Source: Bacteroidales bacterium
Lineage (GTDB): Bacteria; Bacteroidota; Bacteroidia; Bacteroidales; UBA932
DNA length: 64,000 nt
Direction of reading: 5' to 3'
Assembly: GCA_017429475.1 (NCBI GenBank)
Contig: JAFROX010000001.1
Coordinates: 248,001-312,000, forward strand
Part shown: positions 8,268-15,808 of the stretch, in pieces
How the letters are laid out: each line of letters begins with the position of its first letter
Numbering within the stretch: position 1 is the stretch's first letter
Notes under the pieces: model-generated
What the model was told of the DNA's origin: nothing
The model's input: the letters and a program-made list of their open reading frames with translations, nothing else
The model's database searches: none
Program-made: the position numbers and the translations under genes

Positions 8268-8302
8268 AAAAAACGGCCGAAGTTGCGACTTTGGCCGTTT
8301 TT
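8268..8302 (+). terminator. Rho-independent terminator after clpB
   Basis: AAAAACGGCCGAAGT and ACTTTGGCCGTTTTT pair along about 15 bp with one G-T wobble and a 3-base loop, ending in a T-run. Confidence 0.85.
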
Positions 8303-8339
8303 CTGTAATTTGTCATCAAAAAAGACAAAGAGCTTTCTG

Positions 8340-9902
8340 ATGGAAACAATTTGCAGAATACATCTGATACTGGCGGTATGCTGTTTGTCCTTCACTGTAA
8401 ACGCCCAGCACAGCCGGTTGGACTGGGGCGACCAGGGCAACGGCACCTACAAGAATCCGGTCTTGAACGCTGACTATTCCGATCCCGATGTGATCCGTGT
8501 CGGAAGCAAGTATTATATGGTCGCTTCCGATTTCCACTACATTGGGATGCAGGTGCTTGAATCTGAGGATATGTTGAACTGGAAACTGGTCAGCCAGATA
8601 TATGACCACTTCGACGGGGAGGAATGGAACCGGAACGGGCGCTATGCAGGAGGCTCTTGGGCTCCTTCCATACGCTGGCACGACGGAAAGTTCTGGGTGT
8701 ACTTCTGCACTCCGGACGAAGGACTTTTTATGAGTACCGCAGAGTCTGCCGAAGGCCCCTGGAGCGAGCTGCACTGCGTCAAGGCTGTTCCAAAATGGGA
8801 GGATCCCTGTCCCTTCTGGGATGACGACGGACAGGCATATCTGGGACGAAGCCAGCACGGAGCCGGTCCCATCATCGTCCATAAAATGTCTGCAGACGGC
8901 CGCCAGTTGCTGGATGACGGTGTCACCGTTTACACCGGACCAGTGGCAGAAGGCACCAAGTTTCTCAAGAAAGATGGGTATTACTATCTCATCATACCTG
9001 AAGGAGGTGTCGGCGGCGGATGGCAGACGGTATTGCGCTCGAAAAACATCTATGGACCATACGAGAAGAAAGTAGTGCTGGAGACAGGCTCCACGACAAT
9101 CAACGGCCCGCATCAGGGTGCACTGGTGGACACTCCTGACGGGGAATGGTGGTTCTTCCATTTCCAGCAGACCCAGCCTCTCGGGAGGGTTGTCCATCTG
9201 CAGCCCGCACGCTGGGTTGACGGCTGGCCGCTGATGGGAGTCGACATCGATGGCAACGGCATCGGAGAGCCAGTGATGGTGTGGACAAATCCAGATATAA
9301 AGCTTGAGAAGGAAACGGTTCCTTTTTATCCGCAGACATCGGACGATTTCAGCGGAAAGAAACTCTCCCTTCAGTGGCAGTTCAACCATAATCCCGAGAT
9401 GACGGCCGTCAGCCTTTCAGAAAGGGCGGGATGGCTCACAATCCACCCTCTGCCGGCTCAGGTCCTGCCTATGGCGAGAAACATGGTCACCCAAAAGCAG
9501 ATGGGCTTTGCCGGCACGGTCACGACACTGGTGGATGTTTCGCAGCTGGCCGAGGGGGACCGCGCCGGTCTGTCCTGCTTCGGGCATCTCTTCAATGGGA
9601 TCGGAGTGGAACGGAGCGACGGTGTCAACCATATTTATGTGGAATACAACGGGAAAGCTGAAACCATTGCTCCACTCAAGGTAAAGAAGATATGGCTCCG
9701 CGCAGAGATGGATGCCAAGAAAAACGCCCATCAGCTTTCATACAGCACAGACGGAAAGACTTTCATTCCCTGCAAGGAAGCCTATCCGCTTTATTTCGGT
9801 TCCTGGAAGGGCGCAAGGGTAGGCCTTTATGCCTATTCAACATCTGAGAGCAGTTCGGGGAAAGCCCAGTTTGACTATTTCGAATACACTATTACAAAAT
9901 AA
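8340..9902 (+). CDS. Secreted GH43 glycosidase with C-terminal beta-sandwich
   Basis: A 520-residue exported enzyme that probably removes arabinofuranosyl or xylosyl units. The start at 8340 gives a signal peptide (LILAVCCLSFTVNAQ). The five-bladed propeller spans about residues 30-320. The catalytic residues are visible: the base in DYSDPDVIRVG, the pKa modulator in WEDPCPFWDDDG, and the acid in GPVAEGTKFLKKDG. A C-terminal jelly-roll (about 325-520), typical of xylosidase/arabinofuranosidase subfamilies, follows. An SGNH hydrolase begins 9 bp downstream and is probably co-transcribed, suggesting coupled deacetylation and side-chain removal. The exact specificity is not readable. Confidence 0.88.
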   Translation: METICRIHLILAVCCLSFTVNAQHSRLDWGDQGNGTYKNPVLNADYSDPDVIRVGSKYYMVASDFHYIGMQVLESEDMLNWKLVSQIYDHFDGEEWNRNGRYAGGSWAPSIRWHDGKFWVYFCTPDEGLFMSTAESAEGPWSELHCVKAVPKWEDPCPFWDDDGQAYLGRSQHGAGPIIVHKMSADGRQLLDDGVTVYTGPVAEGTKFLKKDGYYYLIIPEGGVGGGWQTVLRSKNIYGPYEKKVVLETGSTTINGPHQGALVDTPDGEWWFFHFQQTQPLGRVVHLQPARWVDGWPLMGVDIDGNGIGEPVMVWTNPDIKLEKETVPFYPQTSDDFSGKKLSLQWQFNHNPEMTAVSLSERAGWLTIHPLPAQVLPMARNMVTQKQMGFAGTVTTLVDVSQLAEGDRAGLSCFGHLFNGIGVERSDGVNHIYVEYNGKAETIAPLKVKKIWLRAEMDAKKNAHQLSYSTDGKTFIPCKEAYPLYFGSWKGARVGLYAYSTSESSSGKAQFDYFEYTITK

Positions 9903-9911
9903 GCCTGCAAC

Positions 9912-10622
9912 ATGAAAAAACTTTTGCTTCTCATCTGCATTCTTCTGCCGTTGTCTCTGGCCGCTCAAGAAAGACTTGTCCGCAATACGGATCCTTCGGT
10001 CACAGCGCCGGACTATATCCGCGCCGCTTCTCTCTACGGAAAGACTATGGTTATCTTCGGCGACAGCTATGTTCAGAACCACTTGCGGCCTATCGAGGAG
10101 TCGTGGCATTACAAGCTGGCCGAGAAATACAATATGGAATACCACAACTTCGGCTGGAACGGAAACTGCGTAGCTTATGACCGCACCGCCGAGAATTTCG
10201 GTCCCCCGATGTACGAGCGATACAAAGTCCTTCCCGACAAGGCCGATTACGTGATAGTATGCGCCGGCCACAACGACGCCGACCGGATGGCACGTAACGG
10301 TGAAGGCACCGATCTGTTCAGGGAAAAACTTATTGTGCTATGCGAAGGACTGATCGCCAAGTATCCCGGTGCCAAACTATGCTTCGTCACTCCGTGGCGC
10401 GTCCCAAGGGAGATGTTCCCCGAGATGACTGCTGTACTGCTGGAAGTGTGTGGCTCATACAGTATTCCCGTCTTTGACGCCACCCGATACAGCGGCATCT
10501 ACGTCTGGGACGAGCAGTTCCGTAGCCTGTATTTCCAGGGACTCAGGGATACCGCCCATCTGAATGATGCTGGGCACAACCTTTTCCTCCCTAAGATGGA
10601 GCACTTCCTGCTCGGATTGTAG
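9912..10622 (+). CDS. Secreted SGNH/GDSL hydrolase
   Basis: A 236-residue exported esterase-like protein. The signal peptide (LLLLICILLPLSLAAQ) is followed by block I FGDSY (catalytic Ser), the block III-like CAGHND, and the C-terminal DTAHLNDAGH carrying the Asp/His pair. The family deacetylates polysaccharides or acts on lipids. Its position 9 bp after a GH43 gene favours a carbohydrate esterase role (inferred). A weak hairpin follows at 10630-10652. Confidence 0.85.
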   Translation: MKKLLLLICILLPLSLAAQERLVRNTDPSVTAPDYIRAASLYGKTMVIFGDSYVQNHLRPIEESWHYKLAEKYNMEYHNFGWNGNCVAYDRTAENFGPPMYERYKVLPDKADYVIVCAGHNDADRMARNGEGTDLFREKLIVLCEGLIAKYPGAKLCFVTPWRVPREMFPEMTAVLLEVCGSYSIPVFDATRYSGIYVWDEQFRSLYFQGLRDTAHLNDAGHNLFLPKMEHFLLGL

Positions 10623-10629
10623 ATGATGT

Positions 10630-10652
10630 CTGAAACCCGAGTCGGGTATCAG
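10630..10652. terminator. Small convergent hairpin
   Basis: CTGA-A-ACCCG / CGGGT-A-TCAG form a 9-bp stem with one A-A mismatch and a 3-base loop, between the convergent SGNH and nitroreductase genes. It touches the nitroreductase stop codon. It lacks a good T-run, so it is a weak terminator at best. Confidence 0.35.
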
Positions 10653-11257
10653 AAGAACTTCACGAATTCATCAAGCGGCTTATGGACGGGGTCGCGGGGT
10701 TCCTCTGCCCTGTAGCCTAGGGCGATGACGGCCGTTATGGTCTCATTTTCCGGGATATTGAACTGCGCGCGAAGTCCGTCGCTGTCGCGCATACCCATTA
10801 TGAGGGTGTCAAACCCCATTGCTCGCGCCTTGAGAATCAGATAGGCATTGCTGAGACCATTGTCGTGGGCGCCCCATTCTTCAGCGAGTTCATTGGTCTG
10901 CTGGCCCTGGAAGAATCCGGATTTGCCCCTTTCGAATGTTGAGATCAACAGTACAGATGCATTGACTGCACTGTTTTTGTTTCCGCCAATCAAGTCAAGA
11001 ACGGCTTCACGCGCCTCTTTGCTGACAGCAGCATAGTACTTGGTGGGCTGAAAATTAGCCCAGGACGGAGCATTCTGTGTGGCCTTGAAAAGTTCCTGCA
11101 ACTGGGCCTCGGGTATTTCCCTTCCGGGTTCGTACGCCCGGATGCTTCGCCTGGAAATAAGTACATCATCAAAAGATGGAGCGGTGCTGCTGTTTGTGGT
11201 GCAGGCTGAAAGGACAGACAGCGAAATGACGGCACTTAATAAGACAAATCTTTTCAT
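10649..11257 (-). CDS. Nitroreductase-family lipoprotein
   Basis: A 202-residue FMN-dependent oxidoreductase-like protein. After a lipoprotein signal (ISLSVLSAC, cysteine about residue 19) comes the family signature SRRSIRAYEPGREIPE for FMN phosphate binding, with NAPSWANFQPTKYY and a C-terminal IALGYRAEEPRDP segment. Most nitroreductases are cytosolic, so export as a lipoprotein is unusual, though seen in Bacteroidales. The electron donor in the envelope is unclear. It is divergent from the ABC exporter across 80 bp. Confidence 0.85.
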   Translation of the reverse strand: MKRFVLLSAVISLSVLSACTTNSSTAPSFDDVLISRRSIRAYEPGREIPEAQLQELFKATQNAPSWANFQPTKYYAAVSKEAREAVLDLIGGNKNSAVNASVLLISTFERGKSGFFQGQQTNELAEEWGAHDNGLSNAYLILKARAMGFDTLIMGMRDSDGLRAQFNIPENETITAVIALGYRAEEPRDPVHKPLDEFVKFF

Positions 11258-11337
11258 AATGGGGACTTATTGATTATAACAATCGCAAGATACGAAAAGA
11301 TATGCTTACTTTGTTGTCTGTCTGATATTTTTGCCCT

Positions 11338-13146
11338 ATGACCCTTGCCCAGTTATTCAAAAGGATTGTACCATATGTCAAGCCTTATCGCCTCCTGCTG
11401 GTTGCTACTTTATCCCTTACCCTTCTCGGATCCCTTCTCGCCCAGGTCAATGCCGTCGTGCTTGACCGAACAGTAGATGCCATCAACTCTCTGGTCGGAT
11501 CGGCCGATTTCTCGTGGGCCAAGGCAGCACGGATACTTACAATTGTCAGCATTGTCCTTCTTGGCAAGGAAATACTAAGGGCGGGCATTTCCTTCGGTCA
11601 GAGCATCTTCGGTGAAAAGCTCCGTATCAATATATCCCAGCGGCTATCCCTTGGCGTAGTCGAGCGTATCCTCCAGTACCGTATGGCATTTTTCGCCCGC
11701 AGCGACAATGCTCCCGGAATGCTCCAGGCACGCATTGACCAGGGAGCGAGCAGCATCTCCCGTACCATCCAGAACTTCTTCATCAATCTGCTGCCGATGA
11801 TCGTAAGTTCCGTTCTTGCACTTGTCCTGATCTTTGCGGCCAACATATATGTGGGTCTGACAGCCCTTGCCATCGTGCCCATCTACTTCTGGATAACCTC
11901 TATGCAGGGCAAGAAACTGAAAAGCTCGCGAAAAAATATGCGAGGCTTCAATGAAAGGCGCAGCGGCAGCATAATGAGTATCCTCGAAAGCATGAACGTG
12001 GTCAAGTCTTTCAACCGCGAAGAAATAGAGCTTGGCAAGCAGACCGAACTCCAGGAAGGTTACTATGGGAATCAGTTGAACATCCGGAAAGCCTCATTCG
12101 GGTTTGACGCGCTGAAAAGTTTCGTCAGCCAGACCGGCACGGTTCTGATCATCATCCTTACATCCTATCTGGTCCTTATCGGCTACCCTGGAATGACCAT
12201 CGGTAAGATTATGTATCACATCATGCTGTTCTCTAATGTGACTGCTCCGATCACTTCTCTTCAGCGCATTTTCGATGACCTGAACGATGCTCTGGTCTAT
12301 GCTGAAGGATACTTTGACATTGTCGATGCTGACGGAGAACTGGAACCGACGGGCAATTACCGGCCAGAAAAAGTGCAGGGCAATTTCGAGATGAAGGGTG
12401 TTGACTTCACATATCCCAACGGAACAAAAGCACTGTATGACATTTCCTTGAAAGTCGACAGCGGCAAGATAACCGCACTTGTGGGGTTGAGCGGTGCAGG
12501 CAAGTCGACCATCGTGAACCTGCTGGACAAGTTTTATGAACCTGACTGCGGCACAATCACCCTGGACGGAGTCGACCTCCGTGAATGGGATACCCGCTTC
12601 TTGCGTGAAAACATCGGCCTGGTGCTGCAGAAGAACCATATCTTCGACGGAAGCATCGAGGAGAACATACGCTATGGAAAGCCCGACGCAACTTTCGAGG
12701 AGGTCGAGGAAGCCGCCCGGAAAGCCAGTGTCTATGATCAGATAGTCGCTTTGCCTAAAGGCTTTGAAACAGCGGCGACCCATCTGTCCGGCGGTCAGCA
12801 GCAGCGCATCGCCCTCGCCCGTATGTTCCTCAAGAACCCTCCCATTATCTTCCTTGACGAGCCTACGGCCTCACTGGATGCCATTGCCACTGAGCAGATC
12901 AAGTCTGCCATCGATGCCATCAAGAAGGACCGCACCGTCATCATCATCTCACACTCCATCTCCCAGATCATTGACAGCGAAATGGTATACGCCCTGAAGG
13001 AAGGCCACCTCGAGCAGAGCGGCGACCCGGATGAACTGTATCGCAAGGGTGGAGTATACAAGGATATCGTGGATGCTTCCGCCCGCAGCCTGAACATCGA
13101 GAAACTTGCACAGACCATTTCGCAGGGGGAAGCAGGCGAAGCGTGA
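11338..13146 (+). CDS. ABC exporter, fused permease-ATPase
   Basis: A 602-residue half-transporter expected to dimerise in the inner membrane. An N-terminal six-helix permease (about 1-320) is followed by an ATPase with Walker A VGLSGAGKSTIVNLL, signature HLSGGQQQRIALARM and Walker B IIFLDEPTASLD, then the H-loop IIISHS. Substrate unknown. Its stop codon directly abuts that of the convergent lipoprotein gene, with no spacer. Confidence 0.9.
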   Translation: MTLAQLFKRIVPYVKPYRLLLVATLSLTLLGSLLAQVNAVVLDRTVDAINSLVGSADFSWAKAARILTIVSIVLLGKEILRAGISFGQSIFGEKLRINISQRLSLGVVERILQYRMAFFARSDNAPGMLQARIDQGASSISRTIQNFFINLLPMIVSSVLALVLIFAANIYVGLTALAIVPIYFWITSMQGKKLKSSRKNMRGFNERRSGSIMSILESMNVVKSFNREEIELGKQTELQEGYYGNQLNIRKASFGFDALKSFVSQTGTVLIIILTSYLVLIGYPGMTIGKIMYHIMLFSNVTAPITSLQRIFDDLNDALVYAEGYFDIVDADGELEPTGNYRPEKVQGNFEMKGVDFTYPNGTKALYDISLKVDSGKITALVGLSGAGKSTIVNLLDKFYEPDCGTITLDGVDLREWDTRFLRENIGLVLQKNHIFDGSIEENIRYGKPDATFEEVEEAARKASVYDQIVALPKGFETAATHLSGGQQQRIALARMFLKNPPIIFLDEPTASLDAIATEQIKSAIDAIKKDRTVIIISHSISQIIDSEMVYALKEGHLEQSGDPDELYRKGGVYKDIVDASARSLNIEKLAQTISQGEAGEA

Positions 13147-13617
13147 TTATTTTTTCTTCAATACGACATCCTCTTTTGCCTCGAAGGCACCGTTGTACCA
13201 GTTTCTGTCACCTTTTTTTGTGCGCTTGACCTCCGGCTTTGCTTCAGCGGGGTTGAATTCTCCACCGTGAGCGTCACCGTCGATGTCTTCGAAAACGATC
13301 GTTACGTCATCCGGTCCATCGAAAACGCTCCGTTGCAGGAGCCAGGCGCCCGAGGCGTCCGTGAAGAGAGTGTCATCTACATAGATGTCATTGTGGTCAT
13401 AGATGACATTGGGGGTGTTCTCGTAGTGCCTGTGCTGGCGGACAGCCACTCTTATACCTTCAACTGGTTTTCCTGCTTCGTCTTTTACAGTGCCAAGTGC
13501 CTTGAAATCAGCGTGAGGCGAGCCATACATAATCAGAGGTTCGCAGGAGGCGAATCCGAGCAAGCCCAATATGATTGTCAGCAGATGTTTCCAGGTGTTT
13601 TTGATACGGATTTTCAT
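13147..13617 (-). CDS. Lipoprotein of an rSAM/lipoprotein pair (copy 1)
   Basis: A 156-residue lipoprotein with signal and lipobox IILGLLGFASC, then an MYGSPHADFKALGTVKDEAG segment and an Ig/transthyretin-like repeat core. The C-terminal half carries IVFEDIDGDAHGGEF and ends in Lys residues. It matches the putative lipoprotein family that accompanies one radical SAM subfamily in Bacteroidota (the rSAM/lipoprotein system). Its ATG overlaps the radical SAM stop (ATGA), so it is coupled to that gene. It is clearly paralogous to the gene at 14687-15169. Whether it is the enzyme's substrate is not known. Confidence 0.8.
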   Translation of the reverse strand: MKIRIKNTWKHLLTIILGLLGFASCEPLIMYGSPHADFKALGTVKDEAGKPVEGIRVAVRQHRHYENTPNVIYDHNDIYVDDTLFTDASGAWLLQRSVFDGPDDVTIVFEDIDGDAHGGEFNPAEAKPEVKRTKKGDRNWYNGAFEAKEDVVLKKK

Positions 13618-14687
13618 ATAGTTTGCATTTTATGTAACAGACATTGGATGAGATTCCCTTCGGAGTCACGCAGATGCATCCCATTGCCCTTGCAGTATTT
13701 CCAGTATCGGCAGCTTCCGCAAAGATCCTTCTTCATCCAACTGCGGTCACGGTAGGGTTTGAACCGGTTGTTCCATACCTCCATAAAATCATCCTTGTAG
13801 ATATTGCCCTGAACGTAATCGGAACGGATACTGGCGCAAGCGGATATCGAGCCGTCAGCAAGGACGGACCCGATGGTGATGCCGGCGTTGCATTTAAAGA
13901 GATAGTCCCTGACATCTCCTTCGTAATTCCCCAGGAATCCCTCGCAGGCAAAAGAGGCCTTGATCCGGCCCTCCTTTCGGGTGGTCTTGATGAAATCCAT
14001 CAGGCTGCGGAGTTCACTGCCCGAAAGCTGCAGTTCAGGATCATTGGCTGCACGTCCCATAGGGAAGATTGTGAACAGCCTCCAGGCTTTCAGGCCGAGG
14101 CCGATAAGATATTCTTTCAGTTCAGGGAGCTGAGGGAGGCTGCGCTTGTTGACACAGGTCACAACGTCGAACTCAATCTCTCCTGAATCTATTACCATCT
14201 TGATGGCCCTTGACGCTTTTTCAAAGGAGCCGGGACGTCCTCTCATCCAGTCGTGCACCTCACCAAGACCGTCGAGACTGATGGTCATAGAGCGCAGGCC
14301 GCTGGCAAGCAGGCTCTTGTAACGCTCCGGGGTAAGTGCCAGACCGTTGGTAACCATTCCCCAGGGAAATTCGCGTTCATAGATGGCTAGGCCGCAGGCT
14401 TCAAGGTCTTTCCTCACCAACGGCTCGCCACCTGTTATAATAACCATCACCTTGTGGGAATCATAGACTTTTGCGACAGAATCAAGAACCTTGCAGAAAT
14501 CAGCCACAGGCATGTCTTTCACCAAAGACTGGACGCGGCAGTCGCTGCCACAGTGTCTGCAGGACAGGTTGCAGCGCAGCGTACACTCCCAGAACAACTG
14601 GTGGAGTTCGTGCCTGGCAACTTCCTCTTCGTGGAGCTTGCTTGTTATGTCCAGCGCGATTCTGCGCCTCAGCGAAAGAGATTCCAT
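13614..14687 (-). CDS. Radical SAM enzyme of the rSAM/lipoprotein system
   Basis: A 357-residue enzyme with the [4Fe-4S]-SAM motif CNLSCRHC (Cys39, Cys43, Cys46), a GGEPL motif, and a C-terminal SPASM-like region with CNAGITIGSVLADGSISACA and CGSCRYWKYC for auxiliary clusters. This architecture is typical of enzymes modifying peptides or proteins. Its start overlaps the upstream lipoprotein stop (TAATG) and its stop overlaps the downstream lipoprotein start (ATGA), so the three genes form a tightly coupled operon. The two flanking lipoproteins are the obvious candidate substrates, which is inference. Confidence 0.88.
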   Translation of the reverse strand: MESLSLRRRIALDITSKLHEEEVARHELHQLFWECTLRCNLSCRHCGSDCRVQSLVKDMPVADFCKVLDSVAKVYDSHKVMVIITGGEPLVRKDLEACGLAIYEREFPWGMVTNGLALTPERYKSLLASGLRSMTISLDGLGEVHDWMRGRPGSFEKASRAIKMVIDSGEIEFDVVTCVNKRSLPQLPELKEYLIGLGLKAWRLFTIFPMGRAANDPELQLSGSELRSLMDFIKTTRKEGRIKASFACEGFLGNYEGDVRDYLFKCNAGITIGSVLADGSISACASIRSDYVQGNIYKDDFMEVWNNRFKPYRDRSWMKKDLCGSCRYWKYCKGNGMHLRDSEGNLIQCLLHKMQTI

Positions 14688-15169
14688 TATTTCTTATGCA
14701 GGACTATATCGGCCTGAGCTTCATATACGCCTTGGTACCATCCTTTATCGCCTTCAGAGGTCTTTTTTACATCGGGCGTCACTTCGGCAGACTTGAATTC
14801 TCCTCCATTTTTGGCACCGTCTATGTCCTCGAAAACGATTTTCAATTCACCGGGTAGCCGGATACGATTTTTTTCGAGCAAATAAGAGCCTTTCGTATCG
14901 GTGTAGACAGTGTCTGCCTCAATCCAGCATATTGAATCATCCGAGTTGCGCCAGGTCTGAGATATTGCTGCCCTTATGCCTTCTACCGGTTTCCCGGCTT
15001 CGTCTTTCACGGTTCCCAAAGATTTGAAATCAGCATAAGGAGCACCATACATAGCCAGCACTTCCTTAGTGTCTAAATCCAAGCCACCTTCTCCGCACGA
15101 TGAGAATCCCAGCAACCCGAGTACTGCTGTCGCAAGATATTTCCAGAGTTTTTTGATACGGCTTTTCAT
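14687..15169 (-). CDS. Lipoprotein of an rSAM/lipoprotein pair (copy 2)
   Basis: A 160-residue lipoprotein; the start at 15169 (MKSRIKKLWKYL) is chosen because it mirrors copy 1 and gives a proper lipobox (VLGLLGFSSC). The core MYGAPYADFKSLGTVKDEAG and IVFEDIDGAKNGGEF and the terminal VLHKK match copy 1 closely. Differences are a 14-residue insert after the lipid-anchored Cys (GEGGLDLDTKEVLA) and a divergent central part. It is the first gene of the operon, ahead of the radical SAM gene. A longer in-frame ORF extends upstream to 15415 but runs through unrelated sequence. Confidence 0.8.
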   Translation of the reverse strand: MKSRIKKLWKYLATAVLGLLGFSSCGEGGLDLDTKEVLAMYGAPYADFKSLGTVKDEAGKPVEGIRAAISQTWRNSDDSICWIEADTVYTDTKGSYLLEKNRIRLPGELKIVFEDIDGAKNGGEFKSAEVTPDVKKTSEGDKGWYQGVYEAQADIVLHKK

Positions 15170-15267
15170 AAGTTTCTTTTTCGCATTTACTATATAAACG
15201 CGCAGATATCCAAAATACGTCACTATATAGATGCAAATTATGAAGAAAAAGATGTATGGGCCTTGTA

Positions 15268-15462
15268 CTATTTGAAAATCAGTTGCAGGAAATGGTAGAG
15301 GCTGCGGCGCCAGGTCTGCCATTCGTGGGCAGTGCCGGGAGAAACGCAGGTCTCGAAAACGAGTTTCACCGTGTCCTTGCGCAGCAACTCGGGATTGGAG
15401 ACCACGCCGCCGCAATGGAAATTAGAATGTGTTTCATAGGAATATGCGAAAAATGAATCCTT
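15268..15462 (-). pseudogene. C-terminal remnant of a secreted esterase
   Basis: An open stretch of 64 codons without a start ends in SPGTAHEWQTWRRSLYHF, LQLIFK and a stop. This is the C-terminus of alpha/beta-hydrolase esterases of the feruloyl/acetyl xylan type, in which the His of the HEW motif is the catalytic histidine. The rest of the enzyme is missing: an in-frame stop lies at 15463-15465 and no Ser motif is found upstream. The rSAM operon leader adjoins it. It is probably debris of a lost carbohydrate esterase. Confidence 0.6.
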
Positions 15463-15559
15463 TTATCTTCCTAAAGATAACTAAAAATCCAGGGAGATAC
15501 TACAAAGAGAAATGCAAACGAGCTAGTGAGATGAATTATGGAAGCCGCAGGCGAAGGCC

Positions 15560-15607
15560 GTATCTTCCCCCGACGGGGGATGTCACGAAGTGACAGGGGG
15601 TGGATAC
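15560..15607. repeat. REP-like nested palindrome
   Basis: Outer arms GTATC-TT-CCCCC (15560-15571) and GGGGG-TG-GATAC (15596-15607) enclose two further elements: the run CCCCCGACGGGGG, and the perfect hairpin TGTCAC-GAA-GTGACA. The element lies in non-coding DNA between the esterase remnant and the tRNA. It resembles repetitive extragenic palindromes; only one copy was noticed in this window. The rest of 15463-15610 shows nothing further. Confidence 0.55.
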
Positions 15608-15610
15608 TAC

Positions 15611-15644
15611 AAAAAAAGGTCACTGGAATTTCCAGTGACCTTTT
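15611..15644 (-). terminator. Terminator of the tRNA-Met gene
   Basis: On the minus strand AAAAGGTCACTGGAA pairs with the following TTCCAGTGACCTTTT in a near-perfect stem, ending in a T-run. It lies about 8 bp after the tRNA 3' end. Confidence 0.85.
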
Positions 15645-15651
15645 CTCTTTG

Positions 15652-15724
<73 letters not shown>

Positions 15725-15735
15725 GTATTGGACCG

Positions 15736-15767
15736 CAAATATATGGCTTCTTTATCAAATAACCAAA
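15736..15767 (-). promoter_or_regulatory. Promoter of the initiator tRNA gene
   Basis: Read on the minus strand, TTTG (15764-15767), 20 bp, then TATATTTG (15736-15743): an exact match to the phylum consensus. It begins 12 bp before the tRNA 5' end. Confidence 0.8.
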
Positions 15768-15805
15768 TCAGTTTTTGTAAATTCGCATTACACATAAAAA
15801 CTGAT
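15767..15805 (+). promoter_or_regulatory. Long-arm inverted repeat just before the GH9 start codon
   Basis: ATCAGTTTTT (15767-15776) and AAAAACTGAT (15796-15805) are perfect 10-bp complements separated by 19 bp, ending 3 bp before the ATG at 15809. In RNA this would fold over the ribosome binding region; in DNA it could bind a regulator. It also overlaps the -33 element of the divergent tRNA promoter by one base. Confidence 0.5.
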
Positions 15806-15808
15806 CCT

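Noticed and set aside
15170..15415. Upstream extension of the second rSAM-associated lipoprotein
   Set aside because: It crosses the leader and the esterase remnant in a different frame; the lipoprotein signal starts at 15169.
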